Assembly: GCF_902493215.1 (NCBI RefSeq)
Contig: NZ_CABUOL010000024.1
Span: 1 to 48,724, forward strand
From: an uncultured Mediterranea sp.
GTDB lineage: Bacteria; Bacteroidota; Bacteroidia; Bacteroidales; Bacteroidaceae
Reading direction: 5' to 3'
DNA length: 48,724 nucleotides
Shown here: one piece after another, positions 7,641-15,813 of the stretch
Position numbering within the stretch: the first letter of the stretch is position 1
Layout: each line of letters opens with the position of its first letter
Translations under genes and position numbers: made by a program
Notes under the pieces: model-generated
Seen by the model: the letters and a program-made list of their open reading frames with translations, nothing else
Databases searched by the model: none
What the model was told of the DNA's origin: nothing

Positions 7641-9443
7641 TTATTTTACATCAGGAAAAGCTTTTTGCCAAAGGTCACGACGCAGGTCGACCAAAGTAAT
7701 CGAGGTAAATCGGAAACGGGTTGTCGAAGGAGTTCCGTCTATATTGTCTAATAGTGAAATATAGGCATAATCTCCTTTTAACTCGGGAATGGTTGATTTG
7801 TCATATACCACTTTATAACGTTTGAGTGATGCATGGTTCGGTTCATCTGCACTATTGTTGTTGTCACAGATATAGACAAAAGCCACGTTTCCTTCGGCAT
7901 CGAATTCTGCTCCCCAAATAACCATGGAATGACTTTTGGTGTCGCGACCTGCAAAATCGTAGGCTGCAAATCCGATGGCTTGATTATATCGGAAAGCGTC
8001 TTTGATCCATTGGTTGAACGTTTCTTTGGACGTATCATACGTTTCTTTTGCTACGGCATCGTCTTTTGAGAATACTTTGCTGAAAAAACCATGGAAATCT
8101 TGCCATTTACAATATGTCAGCTTTTGTTTGTTTCCGTTTACGTACCAGTTTACACCTCCCGTGTCCCAACTTCCTTGATTGTTAAAGCAGGATTTGAAGA
8201 GGTTGAACACTTCACTGTGCTGCTGGTTTGTTTCTGTCATTTTGCTATATTTTTCCGGGCGGTCTATACCTTTGTATTCAGGACCATATTCCTTGTCGTA
8301 CGCTTCAATGTATTTTCTGTTTTGGACCATCCACCAATGTATCAGATTGGATGCTGCAGCAGCCCAACACATATTGCCGTCTCCGTCATAATTGAATGTC
8401 TTGTTACAATCGAACCACCCGAAGTCTTCTTTCCAGGTGAGATATTCTTCTTCCAGTAAGAGTGGAGGAGACATAGTCTCGTTTGCATAGCGGAACCACA
8501 GTCCGTCCTCAAACTCTTTTATTCCAGGTCGTGCAGAGAAAAGTTCTTCCTTGCCGGGGAAAGTAGGGACTGTAATACCATATACCCAATAGGTCTGGTT
8601 ACTGAACTCCAGGTCCACATTGCTCTCTTCCGTTTTTAAGGTCAAATTGAGAGTTGTCTGCATGCCGGGATTGAAAGTTTCGGCATTGCCATTGAATGTG
8701 TATGAGGCGGACTTCCCACCGGTAGTCAGACGCACCAAGCCTTCGCCGCTGGTGAATGCCTTTGTATCTTGTGGCAGGATGATGAGGCTATACACACAGT
8801 CACTCTTTCGAAATGGTTTTATCCAGACATAACCGTCGGATGCATCTGTCGTCACGGCTCCATTCTCCAGTGATATCTGTCCACCGGCAAGGCTCTTTAC
8901 TTCGATTACCAGGTCTTCGGGGATGTTACCTTTCAGATTGATGTTGATGCGGTGCAGGGCATGGTTGAACTTCAGGGTAGCCGAAGCGTCGGTGATGCCG
9001 ATTGATGTCCTTGCAAAAAGGATATCGGCAGCCGAATAATTTTCTTCACTACTCTGGTCTACAGGGATATGGATGTCACGTTGTTGCAGATTCTCTTCAT
9101 TCTGCGTCTGCAGAGGGAACAGGGCTGAAAGAGTCAGGGGGCCTGTACCATATTCGTGGCGTTGCAGCTTCGGTGTCCATTGGCCGGTTTTATATTCCAA
9201 CGGGGTGATGGCTGTCTTGTTTCCGCCTGCAATCCGTACTTCGATCCGGTCGCCTTCGGAGAAACTGCCTTGTCCTCCATTGTCCATAGTGGCACGGGTG
9301 CCTGTCCAGGTGGACTGAACGCACGTCAACGAGAGGTCGTCGGTAGGAAGGAACAGGTTTTCTTCCTGTTGGGAACAGGATAACAGGAGCAACAAGCTGC
9401 TTGAAAGTACGGTAAAAATAGTCCAAAGTTTAGTTCTTGTCAT
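7641..9443 (-). CDS. Fimbrillin-like lipoprotein with C-terminal IdeS/Mac-like cysteine protease domain
   Basis: A 600-residue lipoprotein (lipobox Cys about residue 23). Residues 25-280 form a fimbrillin-like domain (GSFSEGDRIEV, FNHALHRINI). Residues about 335-600 resemble the streptococcal IgG protease IdeS (Mac-1): WFDCNKTFN, then GNMCWAAAASNLIHWWMVQN, then SHSMVIWGAEFDAEGN and YICDNNNS. The IdeS catalytic Lys84, Cys94, His262 and Asp284 appear as Lys348, Cys359, His505 and Asp527; the His-to-Asp distance of 22 is the same as in IdeS. The ATG at 9443 gives a clean signal peptide; an upstream in-frame start at 9476 does not. A surface protease acting on host or neighbour proteins is inferred; immunoglobulin as substrate is unproven. 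Confidence 0.8.
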   Translation of the reverse strand: MTRTKLWTIFTVLSSSLLLLLSCSQQEENLFLPTDDLSLTCVQSTWTGTRATMDNGGQGSFSEGDRIEVRIAGGNKTAITPLEYKTGQWTPKLQRHEYGTGPLTLSALFPLQTQNEENLQQRDIHIPVDQSSEENYSAADILFARTSIGITDASATLKFNHALHRININLKGNIPEDLVIEVKSLAGGQISLENGAVTTDASDGYVWIKPFRKSDCVYSLIILPQDTKAFTSGEGLVRLTTGGKSASYTFNGNAETFNPGMQTTLNLTLKTEESNVDLEFSNQTYWVYGITVPTFPGKEELFSARPGIKEFEDGLWFRYANETMSPPLLLEEEYLTWKEDFGWFDCNKTFNYDGDGNMCWAAAASNLIHWWMVQNRKYIEAYDKEYGPEYKGIDRPEKYSKMTETNQQHSEVFNLFKSCFNNQGSWDTGGVNWYVNGNKQKLTYCKWQDFHGFFSKVFSKDDAVAKETYDTSKETFNQWIKDAFRYNQAIGFAAYDFAGRDTKSHSMVIWGAEFDAEGNVAFVYICDNNNSADEPNHASLKRYKVVYDKSTIPELKGDYAYISLLDNIDGTPSTTRFRFTSITLVDLRRDLWQKAFPDVK

Positions 9444-9529
9444 AAAGCATGTTGTAAAAAACTGCATTATATACAAAATAAGAACGCAGATTGTTCATTC
9501 TGATATTGCAGAAAGTATATTTCGGGCCG

Positions 9530-9560
9530 CAAAGATAATGCTTTTTCATAGATGAACAAA
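9530..9560 (-). promoter_or_regulatory. Bacteroides-type promoter of the protease-fimbrillin operon
   Basis: On the minus strand TTTG (9557-9560) and TATCTTTG (9530-9537) are separated by exactly 19 bases. The -33 box overlaps the T-run end of the SDR gene terminator. The leader to the ATG at 9443 would be about 80 bases. Confidence 0.75.
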
Positions 9561-9602
9561 AAGTCTCATCCCCGTCGTCAGAAATCACGGCGGGGATGAG
9601 AC
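9557..9602 (-). terminator. Terminator of the SDR gene
   Basis: A perfect 12-base stem, GTCTCATCCCCG (9563-9574) with CGGGGATGAGAC (9591-9602), followed on the minus strand by TTTTTG. Confidence 0.9.
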
Positions 9603-9642
9603 AATATGGAGGACGGTTTGAACGACCGTTCTTGGGTGAAGA

Positions 9643-10404
9643 TTATTTCTGCCGGTGGCAAATGGTACCGGTGGCCTGGTAGGTAGGCATTACCAGGACT
9701 TCGGCTATCTGCACGTGGGCTGGTGCGGAGGCTGCGTAGTACACGACGTCGGCAATGTCATCACCCGTCAACGGGCGGATACCCTCGTACACGGCGTCGG
9801 CTTTGTTTTGGTCACCACGAAAACGGATGACGGAAAAGTTCGTCTCCACCATGCCCGGCTTGATGTTGGTTACACGCAGGGGAGTATCTACCAGGTCGAT
9901 ACGCAGGCCGTCGGACAGGGCTTTGACAGCTGCCTTTGTGGCGCAATAGACACTTCCACCTCCGTAGGCTGCATCGCCGGCAATGGAACCGATATTGATG
10001 ATGTGTCCGCATCCACGCTCCACCATGCCGGGGACTATCATACGCGTCATGGCCAGCAGCCCCTTGATGTTGGTGTCGATTACGATGTCCCATTCGTCAA
10101 GCGAACCTTCGTGTTCCTTGTCCATGCCGATGACCAGTCCGGCGTTGTTCACCAGCACGTCGATACTCCGCCACTTGCCTTCGAGGTTGTCCAAGGCCTG
10201 GCGCATGGCTTGTCGGTCGCGTACGTCAAAGGGGAGGGTCAGTACTTCTGTCCCTTGTGCGCTGAGTTCCCGTTTCAAACTTTCCAGTTTCTCAATGTTT
10301 CGTCCGTTCAGTATCAGATTACAGCCTTCATGGGCAAATTTACGGGCACAACCTTCACCGATGCCGCTTGTGGCTCCGGTGATGAAAATCAGTTTTCCTT
10401 TCAT
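9643..10404 (-). CDS. SDR family NAD(P)-dependent oxidoreductase (YdfG-like)
   Basis: A 253-residue classical short-chain dehydrogenase. The Rossmann dinucleotide motif TGATSGIG is at residues 9-16, NNAG at 86-89, the catalytic Ser at about 140 (NIGSIAG), and YCATK gives Tyr153 and Lys157. The pattern and length resemble YdfG-type NADP-dependent 3-hydroxy acid dehydrogenases, which oxidise serine, allo-threonine or 3-hydroxy acids; substrate assignment is tentative. It stands alone, with its own terminator downstream and a 22-base tandem repeat in the upstream gap. Confidence 0.9.
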   Translation of the reverse strand: MKGKLIFITGATSGIGEGCARKFAHEGCNLILNGRNIEKLESLKRELSAQGTEVLTLPFDVRDRQAMRQALDNLEGKWRSIDVLVNNAGLVIGMDKEHEGSLDEWDIVIDTNIKGLLAMTRMIVPGMVERGCGHIINIGSIAGDAAYGGGSVYCATKAAVKALSDGLRIDLVDTPLRVTNIKPGMVETNFSVIRFRGDQNKADAVYEGIRPLTGDDIADVVYYAASAPAHVQIAEVLVMPTYQATGTICHRQK

Positions 10405-10514
10405 TGTGGTATCTCCTTTTACTATTGTTTCTTCGGTTACTTTCCGCTAAGGTACCGCTATTCCTTTTCATATCAAAGAAAAGCGGGAGATTTCTAATCT
10501 TGTCGTTTACATCC

Positions 10515-10602
10515 GTCGGTTCCATTGTCCGTACCCGTTGGTTTCGTCGCTTGAAACTCATGGTTTCATAGCTTGAAACTTGTGGTTTCATCCGTTGAAA
10601 CC
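10515..10602. repeat. Tandem array, 22-base period, four units of palindromic type
   Basis: Units start at 10515, 10537, 10559 and 10581; the last three are closely alike. Each contains GGTTTC, seven bases, then GAAAC, i.e. a small spaced palindrome (for example GGTTTCATCCGTTGAAACC at 10583-10601). The array lies between the SDR gene and the neopullulanase terminator. A short minus-strand ORF over it (10355-10591) is not credible. Confidence 0.8.
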
Positions 10603-10620
10603 AGAATCGATAAGGTAACA

Positions 10621-10657
10621 GAAAAACGGGCTGCCCGTTTGTTGTTCGGACAGCCCG
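10621..10657 (-). terminator. Terminator of the neopullulanase gene
   Basis: CGGGCTG (10627-10633) pairs with CAGCCCG (10651-10657); on the minus strand the stem is followed by TTTTTC. Confidence 0.85.
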
Positions 10658-10686
10658 CCTGATTGTATGGAGAGTTGGGGATATGT

Positions 10687-12540
10687 TTAGAGTTCGATGA
10701 TCAGCGATTCGCGTGGTGCCATCTTCAGGTCTTCGGTGAAACTGATGGTCCGGCCGCTGAGGATGTCCTTGCCTTGCGTCGTGTCCTTCAGGATTTCCTT
10801 GTAATATTTCAATGGGAGGATCGTTTCGCTGTCTGTGCCGTTCAGCATGACGAATACCGTTTTGCCTTCGTACTGGCGGGCGTAGGCATAGACTCCGTGC
10901 TGCACCATGAATTGTGTCATGCTGCCTTTGGCAATGACGTCGTTACCCTTGCGCCAGTTTAGGATGGTTTTGTAGAAGTTGTAGCATTCGTTTTGAAGGG
11001 CGGTACGTCCTTCGGCGGTGAAGGCATTCTGTTTGTCGCCTGCCCATCCGCCGGGGAAGTCGCAACGTACGTAGCCGTCACTCTTGGTCTTTACACCGTT
11101 CATCATGATTTCCGTACCGTAGTACAGTTGTGGGATACGGCGTGTGGTGAGCAACAGGGTAGTGGCTTGCTTCAACATGGCCAGATTCTGCCCTTCGCCT
11201 AGGAAGCGGTCGGTGTCGTGGTTCTCGATAAAGGCGAGTACGCTGGCTGGGTTGGGATAGAGGAAGTCGTAGACGAAGTTGTTGTACACGCGGTCCAGTC
11301 CCTTGAACCAGGTTTCAGTCTGTTCGTTTTTGGCGATGTTTATCTTGTCGAAGAAACTGAAGTCCATCACCGTCTTCAGATTACTGTTCTTCGGTGCAGA
11401 GAGTTTGGAGTCTTTCTGCCACCAGGCGGTATAGGCAGGTTCGGTAACCCATGTTTCGCCTACGGTATTGTAGTTGGGGTATTCCTCGTTCAGTTCCTTC
11501 ATCCACTGGCTCATGCCGTCGTAATCGGCATACGGGTAGGTGTCCATGCGGATGCCGTCGATGTTGGCAAACTCGATCCACCAGAAGCTGTTCTGGATGA
11601 GATATCTCAATACGTGCGGGTTCTTTTGGTTGAGGTCGGGCATGGAGGGTACAAACCAGCCGTCGTTCATTTGGTCGAAGTCGTATTTCGATGTATAGGG
11701 GTCTACGTGAGAAGTCAGTTTGAAGGAAGTCTGTACGAAGTTCTTCTCGTGGTCGGGATTGTTGAACCAGTCTTTGGAAGGCATGTCCTTAACCCAGACG
11801 TGGTCTACGCCACAGTGGTTGAAGATCATGTCCATCACAATCTTGATGCCGCGCTGGTGGGCTTTCTCAATCAGCTGGCGGTATTCCTCATTGGTACCGA
11901 AGCGGGGGTCTACTTTGTAATAATCAGTCGTGGCATAGCCGTGGTAGCTTCCGCCCTGCATGTTGTTTTCCAGTACGGGAGTGAACCACAGAGCGGTTAC
12001 GCCCAGGTCGGTGAAGTAGTTCAGGTGCTGTTCGATACCGGCTAGGTCACCGCCGTGGCGGGCGTTCGGGTCATTGCGGTCTACTTTGGCATCCAGCATG
12101 CCTTCCACCTGGTCATTGTCCGGATTGCCATTGGCAAAGCGGTCGGGCATCAACAGATAGAGGGCATCCGAAGCGTCGAATCCTTTATGGTCGCTGCCCT
12201 TCATGGCTCGTTCCTTCAATTCGTATTCCTGCACGGCTTTTTTCTTGCCTTGCGTGAACGTGAGGGACATTTTTCCAGGCTTCACATCCTTTTCCAGTTT
12301 CAAGTAGACCAGCAGATAGTTGTTGCTTTCCAGCTTCACGGTGCTGCTCACAGCTACACCGGGATAATCTACTGTGACGCGTGCATCGCCGATACCTTCT
12401 CCGTAGACCATCAATTGCAGTTCAGGGTTCTGCATGCCAGTGTACCAGAAGGGAGGATCGATCTTGTTGATGTTGGGTGCTGCGTAGGTGGTGAGGGACA
12501 GCAGCATCGTCCCAAGTAAGGAAAATACTTTCTTTTTCAT
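10687..12540 (-). CDS. GH13 neopullulanase / cyclomaltodextrinase, SusA-like
   Basis: A 617-residue exported glycoside hydrolase that cleaves alpha-1,4 links in pullulan, cyclodextrins or maltodextrins. Residues 1-20 are a signal peptide ending TTYA. Residues about 22-110 form the N-terminal beta domain of cyclomaltodextrinases. The GH13 barrel carries the four conserved regions: DMIFNHCG (about 237-244), GIRMDTYPY with nucleophile Asp333, VGETW with acid Glu362, and IENHDTDR with Asp442. A short C-terminal beta domain follows. The ATG at 12540 was chosen because it starts the signal peptide; the ORF extends 33 codons upstream without merit. No susC/susD genes are adjacent, unlike the classic starch operon. 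Two palindromic sites upstream suggest regulated expression. Confidence 0.9.
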   Translation of the reverse strand: MKKKVFSLLGTMLLSLTTYAAPNINKIDPPFWYTGMQNPELQLMVYGEGIGDARVTVDYPGVAVSSTVKLESNNYLLVYLKLEKDVKPGKMSLTFTQGKKKAVQEYELKERAMKGSDHKGFDASDALYLLMPDRFANGNPDNDQVEGMLDAKVDRNDPNARHGGDLAGIEQHLNYFTDLGVTALWFTPVLENNMQGGSYHGYATTDYYKVDPRFGTNEEYRQLIEKAHQRGIKIVMDMIFNHCGVDHVWVKDMPSKDWFNNPDHEKNFVQTSFKLTSHVDPYTSKYDFDQMNDGWFVPSMPDLNQKNPHVLRYLIQNSFWWIEFANIDGIRMDTYPYADYDGMSQWMKELNEEYPNYNTVGETWVTEPAYTAWWQKDSKLSAPKNSNLKTVMDFSFFDKINIAKNEQTETWFKGLDRVYNNFVYDFLYPNPASVLAFIENHDTDRFLGEGQNLAMLKQATTLLLTTRRIPQLYYGTEIMMNGVKTKSDGYVRCDFPGGWAGDKQNAFTAEGRTALQNECYNFYKTILNWRKGNDVIAKGSMTQFMVQHGVYAYARQYEGKTVFVMLNGTDSETILPLKYYKEILKDTTQGKDILSGRTISFTEDLKMAPRESLIIEL

Positions 12541-12582
12541 GATAGGAATATTACGGTTGTTTTTCATGCCGCTAAGATACGC

Positions 12583-12619
12583 CAATTGGCGGAGAGACCC
12601 TGCGTTTCTCCGCCAATTG
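12583..12619. promoter_or_regulatory. Long inverted repeat upstream of the neopullulanase gene
   Basis: CAATTGGCGGAGA (12583-12595) and TCTCCGCCAATTG (12607-12619) are perfect 13-base arms with an 11-base spacer. No T-run follows in either direction, so it is unlikely to be a terminator. It sits where the -33 region would be: a weak minus-strand -7 box TATCTTAG is at 12572-12579. An operator for an activator or repressor is the likeliest reading. Confidence 0.6.
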
Positions 12620-12635
12620 CTTCCTATTATATTAT

Positions 12636-12647
12636 GCAAACGTTTGC
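12636..12647. promoter_or_regulatory. Candidate LacI-type operator
   Basis: GCAAACGTTTGC is a perfect 12-base palindrome with the central CG typical of LacI/GalR-family operators. It lies in the gap between the TPR gene and the neopullulanase gene, upstream of the latter. The regulator is not in the window. Confidence 0.5.
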
Positions 12648-12653
12648 TTTATA

Positions 12654-14006
12654 CTATTTGCCGGTAGGCTTGTTTTCCTTAATGACGGTTTTCCCTTGAA
12701 AGAAATCATCGACTTTCTTTTTCTTTTTCAAGTCTTCCAGCCATGCTTCGGCTGCGTTGTAGCGGTTGTTTTCATTGAGAACGACATCGCCTTCGTCTGT
12801 CATCTCCTGTGGTTCGTCTTTGCTTCCTTTGGGGCGTGTCTTCAGATAGGCTTCCAGATATTTGATGGTATTGTCAATGTCCTTGAGGTGGTAGTAGGAG
12901 GTAAAGGCTGCCTTGTAGAGCACGTAATGGGCTGTCGGATCGTATTTATATTGTTGCATCAGCGCTTTAATCTGTTTGTGGGGTTCGGCGGCTTCTTTAC
13001 AGCAGTCGGCCAGACCTCTGTAGAGTCTTGCCACGACACTGTCTTGTGGAAATACCAACCGGACGGCCTGCTCCAGATATTCCACTCCTTCTTTCTTCCA
13101 CAGTGTTTTGGAGCAGGCTTTTCCTAGGTAGTAGAGCAGGTCGATGTGTTCGGGAGCCTGTTTACGGGCTGCTTCCAGTAGGTCGTGTGCTTCATACGGC
13201 TGGTTCAGAGCATAATGGCTGATACCAGCGTAGTAGCAGTTGTAAAAAGAACTGTCTCCCTGAGCCAGTAGCGGGAGATACCTTTCCAATGCTTTTTTAT
13301 ATTCCTGGTTCAGGCAGTAGGCTTGTGCTTCCAGGCGGTTGACGGTGGCGTTGGTGGTATCCGTTTTCCGGTAGTTCTCGCAGGTTTCGATGGCATAGTC
13401 GTAGTAATTGTTACGGATATAGAGGCTGGCCAGTTTGGAAGCTGCCAGATAGTCATCAGGATAGCGTTCGTGTATCTCAATATAAGCGCCGATCTGCATG
13501 ATTGGGTCGGAATACAGTCCTTCCACACTTTGAGCTTTCAGGTGGAGGATGGCTGCTGAACTGTCTTGTTCTGCCAGTGCAGTACTTTCACCCAATGCTT
13601 CTTGATATTTCTGTAAATTCAGCAGTTGGTTGATGTATTGGATGCGTGCATATTTATGGTCGGGCTTCAAATCCAATACCCGCTGGTAGCATTGCAGGGC
13701 AGGCTGGAATTTCCCTTGGATTTTATAACATTCGCCCGCTTCGATATATGCCCGTGGATTGAGTGAGTCTTGTCGGGTCAATTGTTCGAATACGCTCAGC
13801 GCTTCTTTGTTCCGTCCCAATTCTTTCAATGCTTTGCCTTTCAGGTACAGTAAAGGGGTGGTGGGTGTTGTCTTTTCCATCAGGTGTAGTGCTGTTTCAT
13901 AATCGTAGTTGTTCATGGCATCGCGTATGTCGTTGTTGATGGTCGTTTGTGCTTTGGATACCATCAGGCAGACGCAGAGTAAGGAAAGTAAATAAATCCG
14001 TTTCAT
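12654..14006 (-). CDS. Exported tetratricopeptide-repeat protein
   Basis: A 450-residue protein with a signal peptide (MKRIYLLSLLCVCLMVSKA) followed by tandem TPR units through most of its length, for example ALKELGRNKEALSVFEQLT, AGECYKIQGKFQPALQCYQR and GISHYALNQPYEAHDLLEAA. It probably acts as a periplasmic scaffold for protein-protein contacts; no enzyme domain is visible and the C-terminus is Lys-rich. The ATG at 14006 starts the signal peptide; an upstream in-frame codon at 14039 is not supported. It is 113 bases upstream of the neopullulanase gene on the same strand, but a functional link is not evident. Confidence 0.8.
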   Translation of the reverse strand: MKRIYLLSLLCVCLMVSKAQTTINNDIRDAMNNYDYETALHLMEKTTPTTPLLYLKGKALKELGRNKEALSVFEQLTRQDSLNPRAYIEAGECYKIQGKFQPALQCYQRVLDLKPDHKYARIQYINQLLNLQKYQEALGESTALAEQDSSAAILHLKAQSVEGLYSDPIMQIGAYIEIHERYPDDYLAASKLASLYIRNNYYDYAIETCENYRKTDTTNATVNRLEAQAYCLNQEYKKALERYLPLLAQGDSSFYNCYYAGISHYALNQPYEAHDLLEAARKQAPEHIDLLYYLGKACSKTLWKKEGVEYLEQAVRLVFPQDSVVARLYRGLADCCKEAAEPHKQIKALMQQYKYDPTAHYVLYKAAFTSYYHLKDIDNTIKYLEAYLKTRPKGSKDEPQEMTDEGDVVLNENNRYNAAEAWLEDLKKKKKVDDFFQGKTVIKENKPTGK

Positions 14007-14127
14007 ATCGAATATAGTCTTTAATTTGATTTCTCGCACTAATATACTAAATATTCGTATGTATACGTTCTTGTCGTAGATTATTTTGGATAGATTAACT
14101 ATTCTGTGTATTGGCTATTATAAAAGC

Positions 14128-14160
14128 AAAAGAGACCGTATCGGGTGATACGGTCTCTTT
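14128..14160 (-). terminator. Terminator of the methylmalonyl-CoA decarboxylase operon
   Basis: AAAGAGACCGTATC and GATACGGTCTCTTT form a perfect 14-base stem with a 4-base loop, ending in a T-run on the minus strand. It closes the five-gene unit above it. Confidence 0.9.
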
Positions 14161-14186
14161 CTATTCAGATTTTGTAAATACTATAT

Positions 14187-15347
14187 TTACATCAGGAAGC
14201 CCAACAGAATACCGGCAGCTACAGCCGAGCCGATAACACCTGCTACATTCGGGCCCATGGCATGCATCAGCAGGTAGTTGGTCGGATCATATTCCAAACC
14301 TACTACTTGTGAGATACGTGCAGAGTCGGGTACAGCCGATACACCGGCATTACCGATAAGCGGATTGATCTTGTTGCCTTTCTTCAGGAAGAGGTTGAAT
14401 ATCTTCACGAAGATTACACCCGATGCGGTAGCGATGACAAACGACAGGGCACCCAAAGCGAAAATCTTCACAGAGTCGAAAGTCAGGAATTCAGATGCCT
14501 GGGTAGAAGCACCTACCGTCAGACCCAGCAAGATGGTGATGGTATCAATCAGCGGACCGCTGGCAGTATTGGCCAAGCGACGTGTTACACCACTTTCTTT
14601 CAGCAGGTTACCGAAGAACAGCATACCCAGCAACGGCAGACCGGAAGGTACCAGGAAGGTGGTCAGCAACAGACCTACAATGGGGAACATCACTTTCTCC
14701 GTATGCGAAACGACGCGCGGCGGTTTCATGCGGATCAGGCGTTCGTGCTTCGTAGTGAGCAGGCGCATGATGGGCGGCTGGATAACCGGAACCAAAGCCA
14801 TGTATGAGTAGGCCGATACGGCAATGGCACCCATCAGGTTCGGAGCCAGCTTGGATGACAGGAAGATGGCTGTCGGGCCGTCGGCACCACCGATGATACC
14901 GATGGCACCTGCCTGCATCGGATCGAATCCGATAGCCAGGGCTATCATATAGGCGCCGAAGATACCAAACTGGGCGGCTGCACCGATCAGCATCAGCTTC
15001 GGGTTGGATATCAGTGCCGAGAAGTCTGTCATGGCACCGATACCCAGGAAGATGAGTGGCGGATACCAGCCGGAAGTCACTCCCTGATACAAGATGTTGA
15101 GTACGGAACCTTCTTCATAGATGCCCACCTTGAGGCCGGCCTCCATGTTGAAGGGAATGTTGCCGATGAGGATACCGAATCCGATAGGAATCAGCAGCAT
15201 CGGCTCGAATTCCTTGGCTACTGCCAGGTAAATGAAAAACAAACCTACCAGGAGCATGATGACGTGTCCCGCCGTTGCATTGGCAAAACCCGTATAGCCC
15301 CAGAAGTCGGCCAGGTTGTTTCCTATAAAAGTAATAAATTCTCCCAT
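14187..15347 (-). CDS. Sodium-translocating decarboxylase, beta subunit (OadB/MmdB type)
   Basis: A 386-residue integral membrane protein with about ten hydrophobic segments. Motifs of the OadB/GcdB/MmdB family are clear: FLGIGAMTDFSALISNP, GIIGGADGPTAIFLSSKLAP and GNAGVSAVPDSARISQ. The subunit decarboxylates carboxybiotin and couples it to outward Na+ pumping across the inner membrane. It is the last gene of the cluster, one base after the biotin carrier gene, and is followed by a terminator. The neighbours indicate methylmalonyl-CoA as the substrate of the complex rather than oxaloacetate. Confidence 0.95.
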   Translation of the reverse strand: MGEFITFIGNNLADFWGYTGFANATAGHVIMLLVGLFFIYLAVAKEFEPMLLIPIGFGILIGNIPFNMEAGLKVGIYEEGSVLNILYQGVTSGWYPPLIFLGIGAMTDFSALISNPKLMLIGAAAQFGIFGAYMIALAIGFDPMQAGAIGIIGGADGPTAIFLSSKLAPNLMGAIAVSAYSYMALVPVIQPPIMRLLTTKHERLIRMKPPRVVSHTEKVMFPIVGLLLTTFLVPSGLPLLGMLFFGNLLKESGVTRRLANTASGPLIDTITILLGLTVGASTQASEFLTFDSVKIFALGALSFVIATASGVIFVKIFNLFLKKGNKINPLIGNAGVSAVPDSARISQVVGLEYDPTNYLLMHAMGPNVAGVIGSAVAAGILLGFLM

Positions 15348-15348
15348 A

Positions 15349-15789
15349 TTATTCGATGATTACGAGGTCAGTACCTTCGAGAACAGAGTCTCCTTTGTTT
15401 ACGTTGATGGCTGTAATCTTACCGTCTTTGTCGGCATTGATGTTGTTCTCCATCTTCATGGCTTCCAGGATGATGATGGTTTGTCCCTTCTTCACGGCGT
15501 CGCCTACATTTACTTTTATGTCCAGAATAACGCCGGGCAGCGGAGACTTGACACCCGACTTGCCGCCCGATACAGCAGCCGGTTTGGCAATCGGAGTGGT
15601 GGGAGCAGTGGGAGCATCCGTATGTACGGGGCGTACAACCGGTTTTACAGATACCGTCTTTTTAGGTGCCTTTTCCATTTCCACGTTATAGGGAGTACCG
15701 TTTACTTCCACGTGGGCGATGTTGTCTTCAATGTCTCCAATGGTAACGTTGTATACATTACCGTTAATCTTATACTTATATTCTTTCAT
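15349..15789 (-). CDS. Biotin carboxyl carrier subunit of the decarboxylase
   Basis: A 146-residue protein with a Pro/Ala-rich linker (about 55-75) and a C-terminal biotinyl domain. The biotin attachment motif EAMKMEN is at 109-115, with Lys112 as the modified lysine. It shuttles the carboxyl group from the carboxyltransferase (product of 16782-18335) to the membrane beta subunit. The gene lies 24 bases after the gamma-like subunit gene and one base before the beta subunit gene, so the three are co-translated. Confidence 0.95.
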   Translation of the reverse strand: MKEYKYKINGNVYNVTIGDIEDNIAHVEVNGTPYNVEMEKAPKKTVSVKPVVRPVHTDAPTAPTTPIAKPAAVSGGKSGVKSPLPGVILDIKVNVGDAVKKGQTIIILEAMKMENNINADKDGKITAINVNKGDSVLEGTDLVIIE

Positions 15790-15813
15790 CGTTTGACTTT
15801 TTTAGAGGTGACT

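Noticed and set aside
10355..10591. Minus-strand ORF upstream of the SDR gene
   Set aside because: It crosses the palindromic 22-base array and overlaps the SDR start; composition is not protein-like.
12583..12619. Terminator of the TPR gene
   Set aside because: The stem is strong but neither side has a T-run, and it overlaps the position expected for the neopullulanase promoter, so an operator is more likely.
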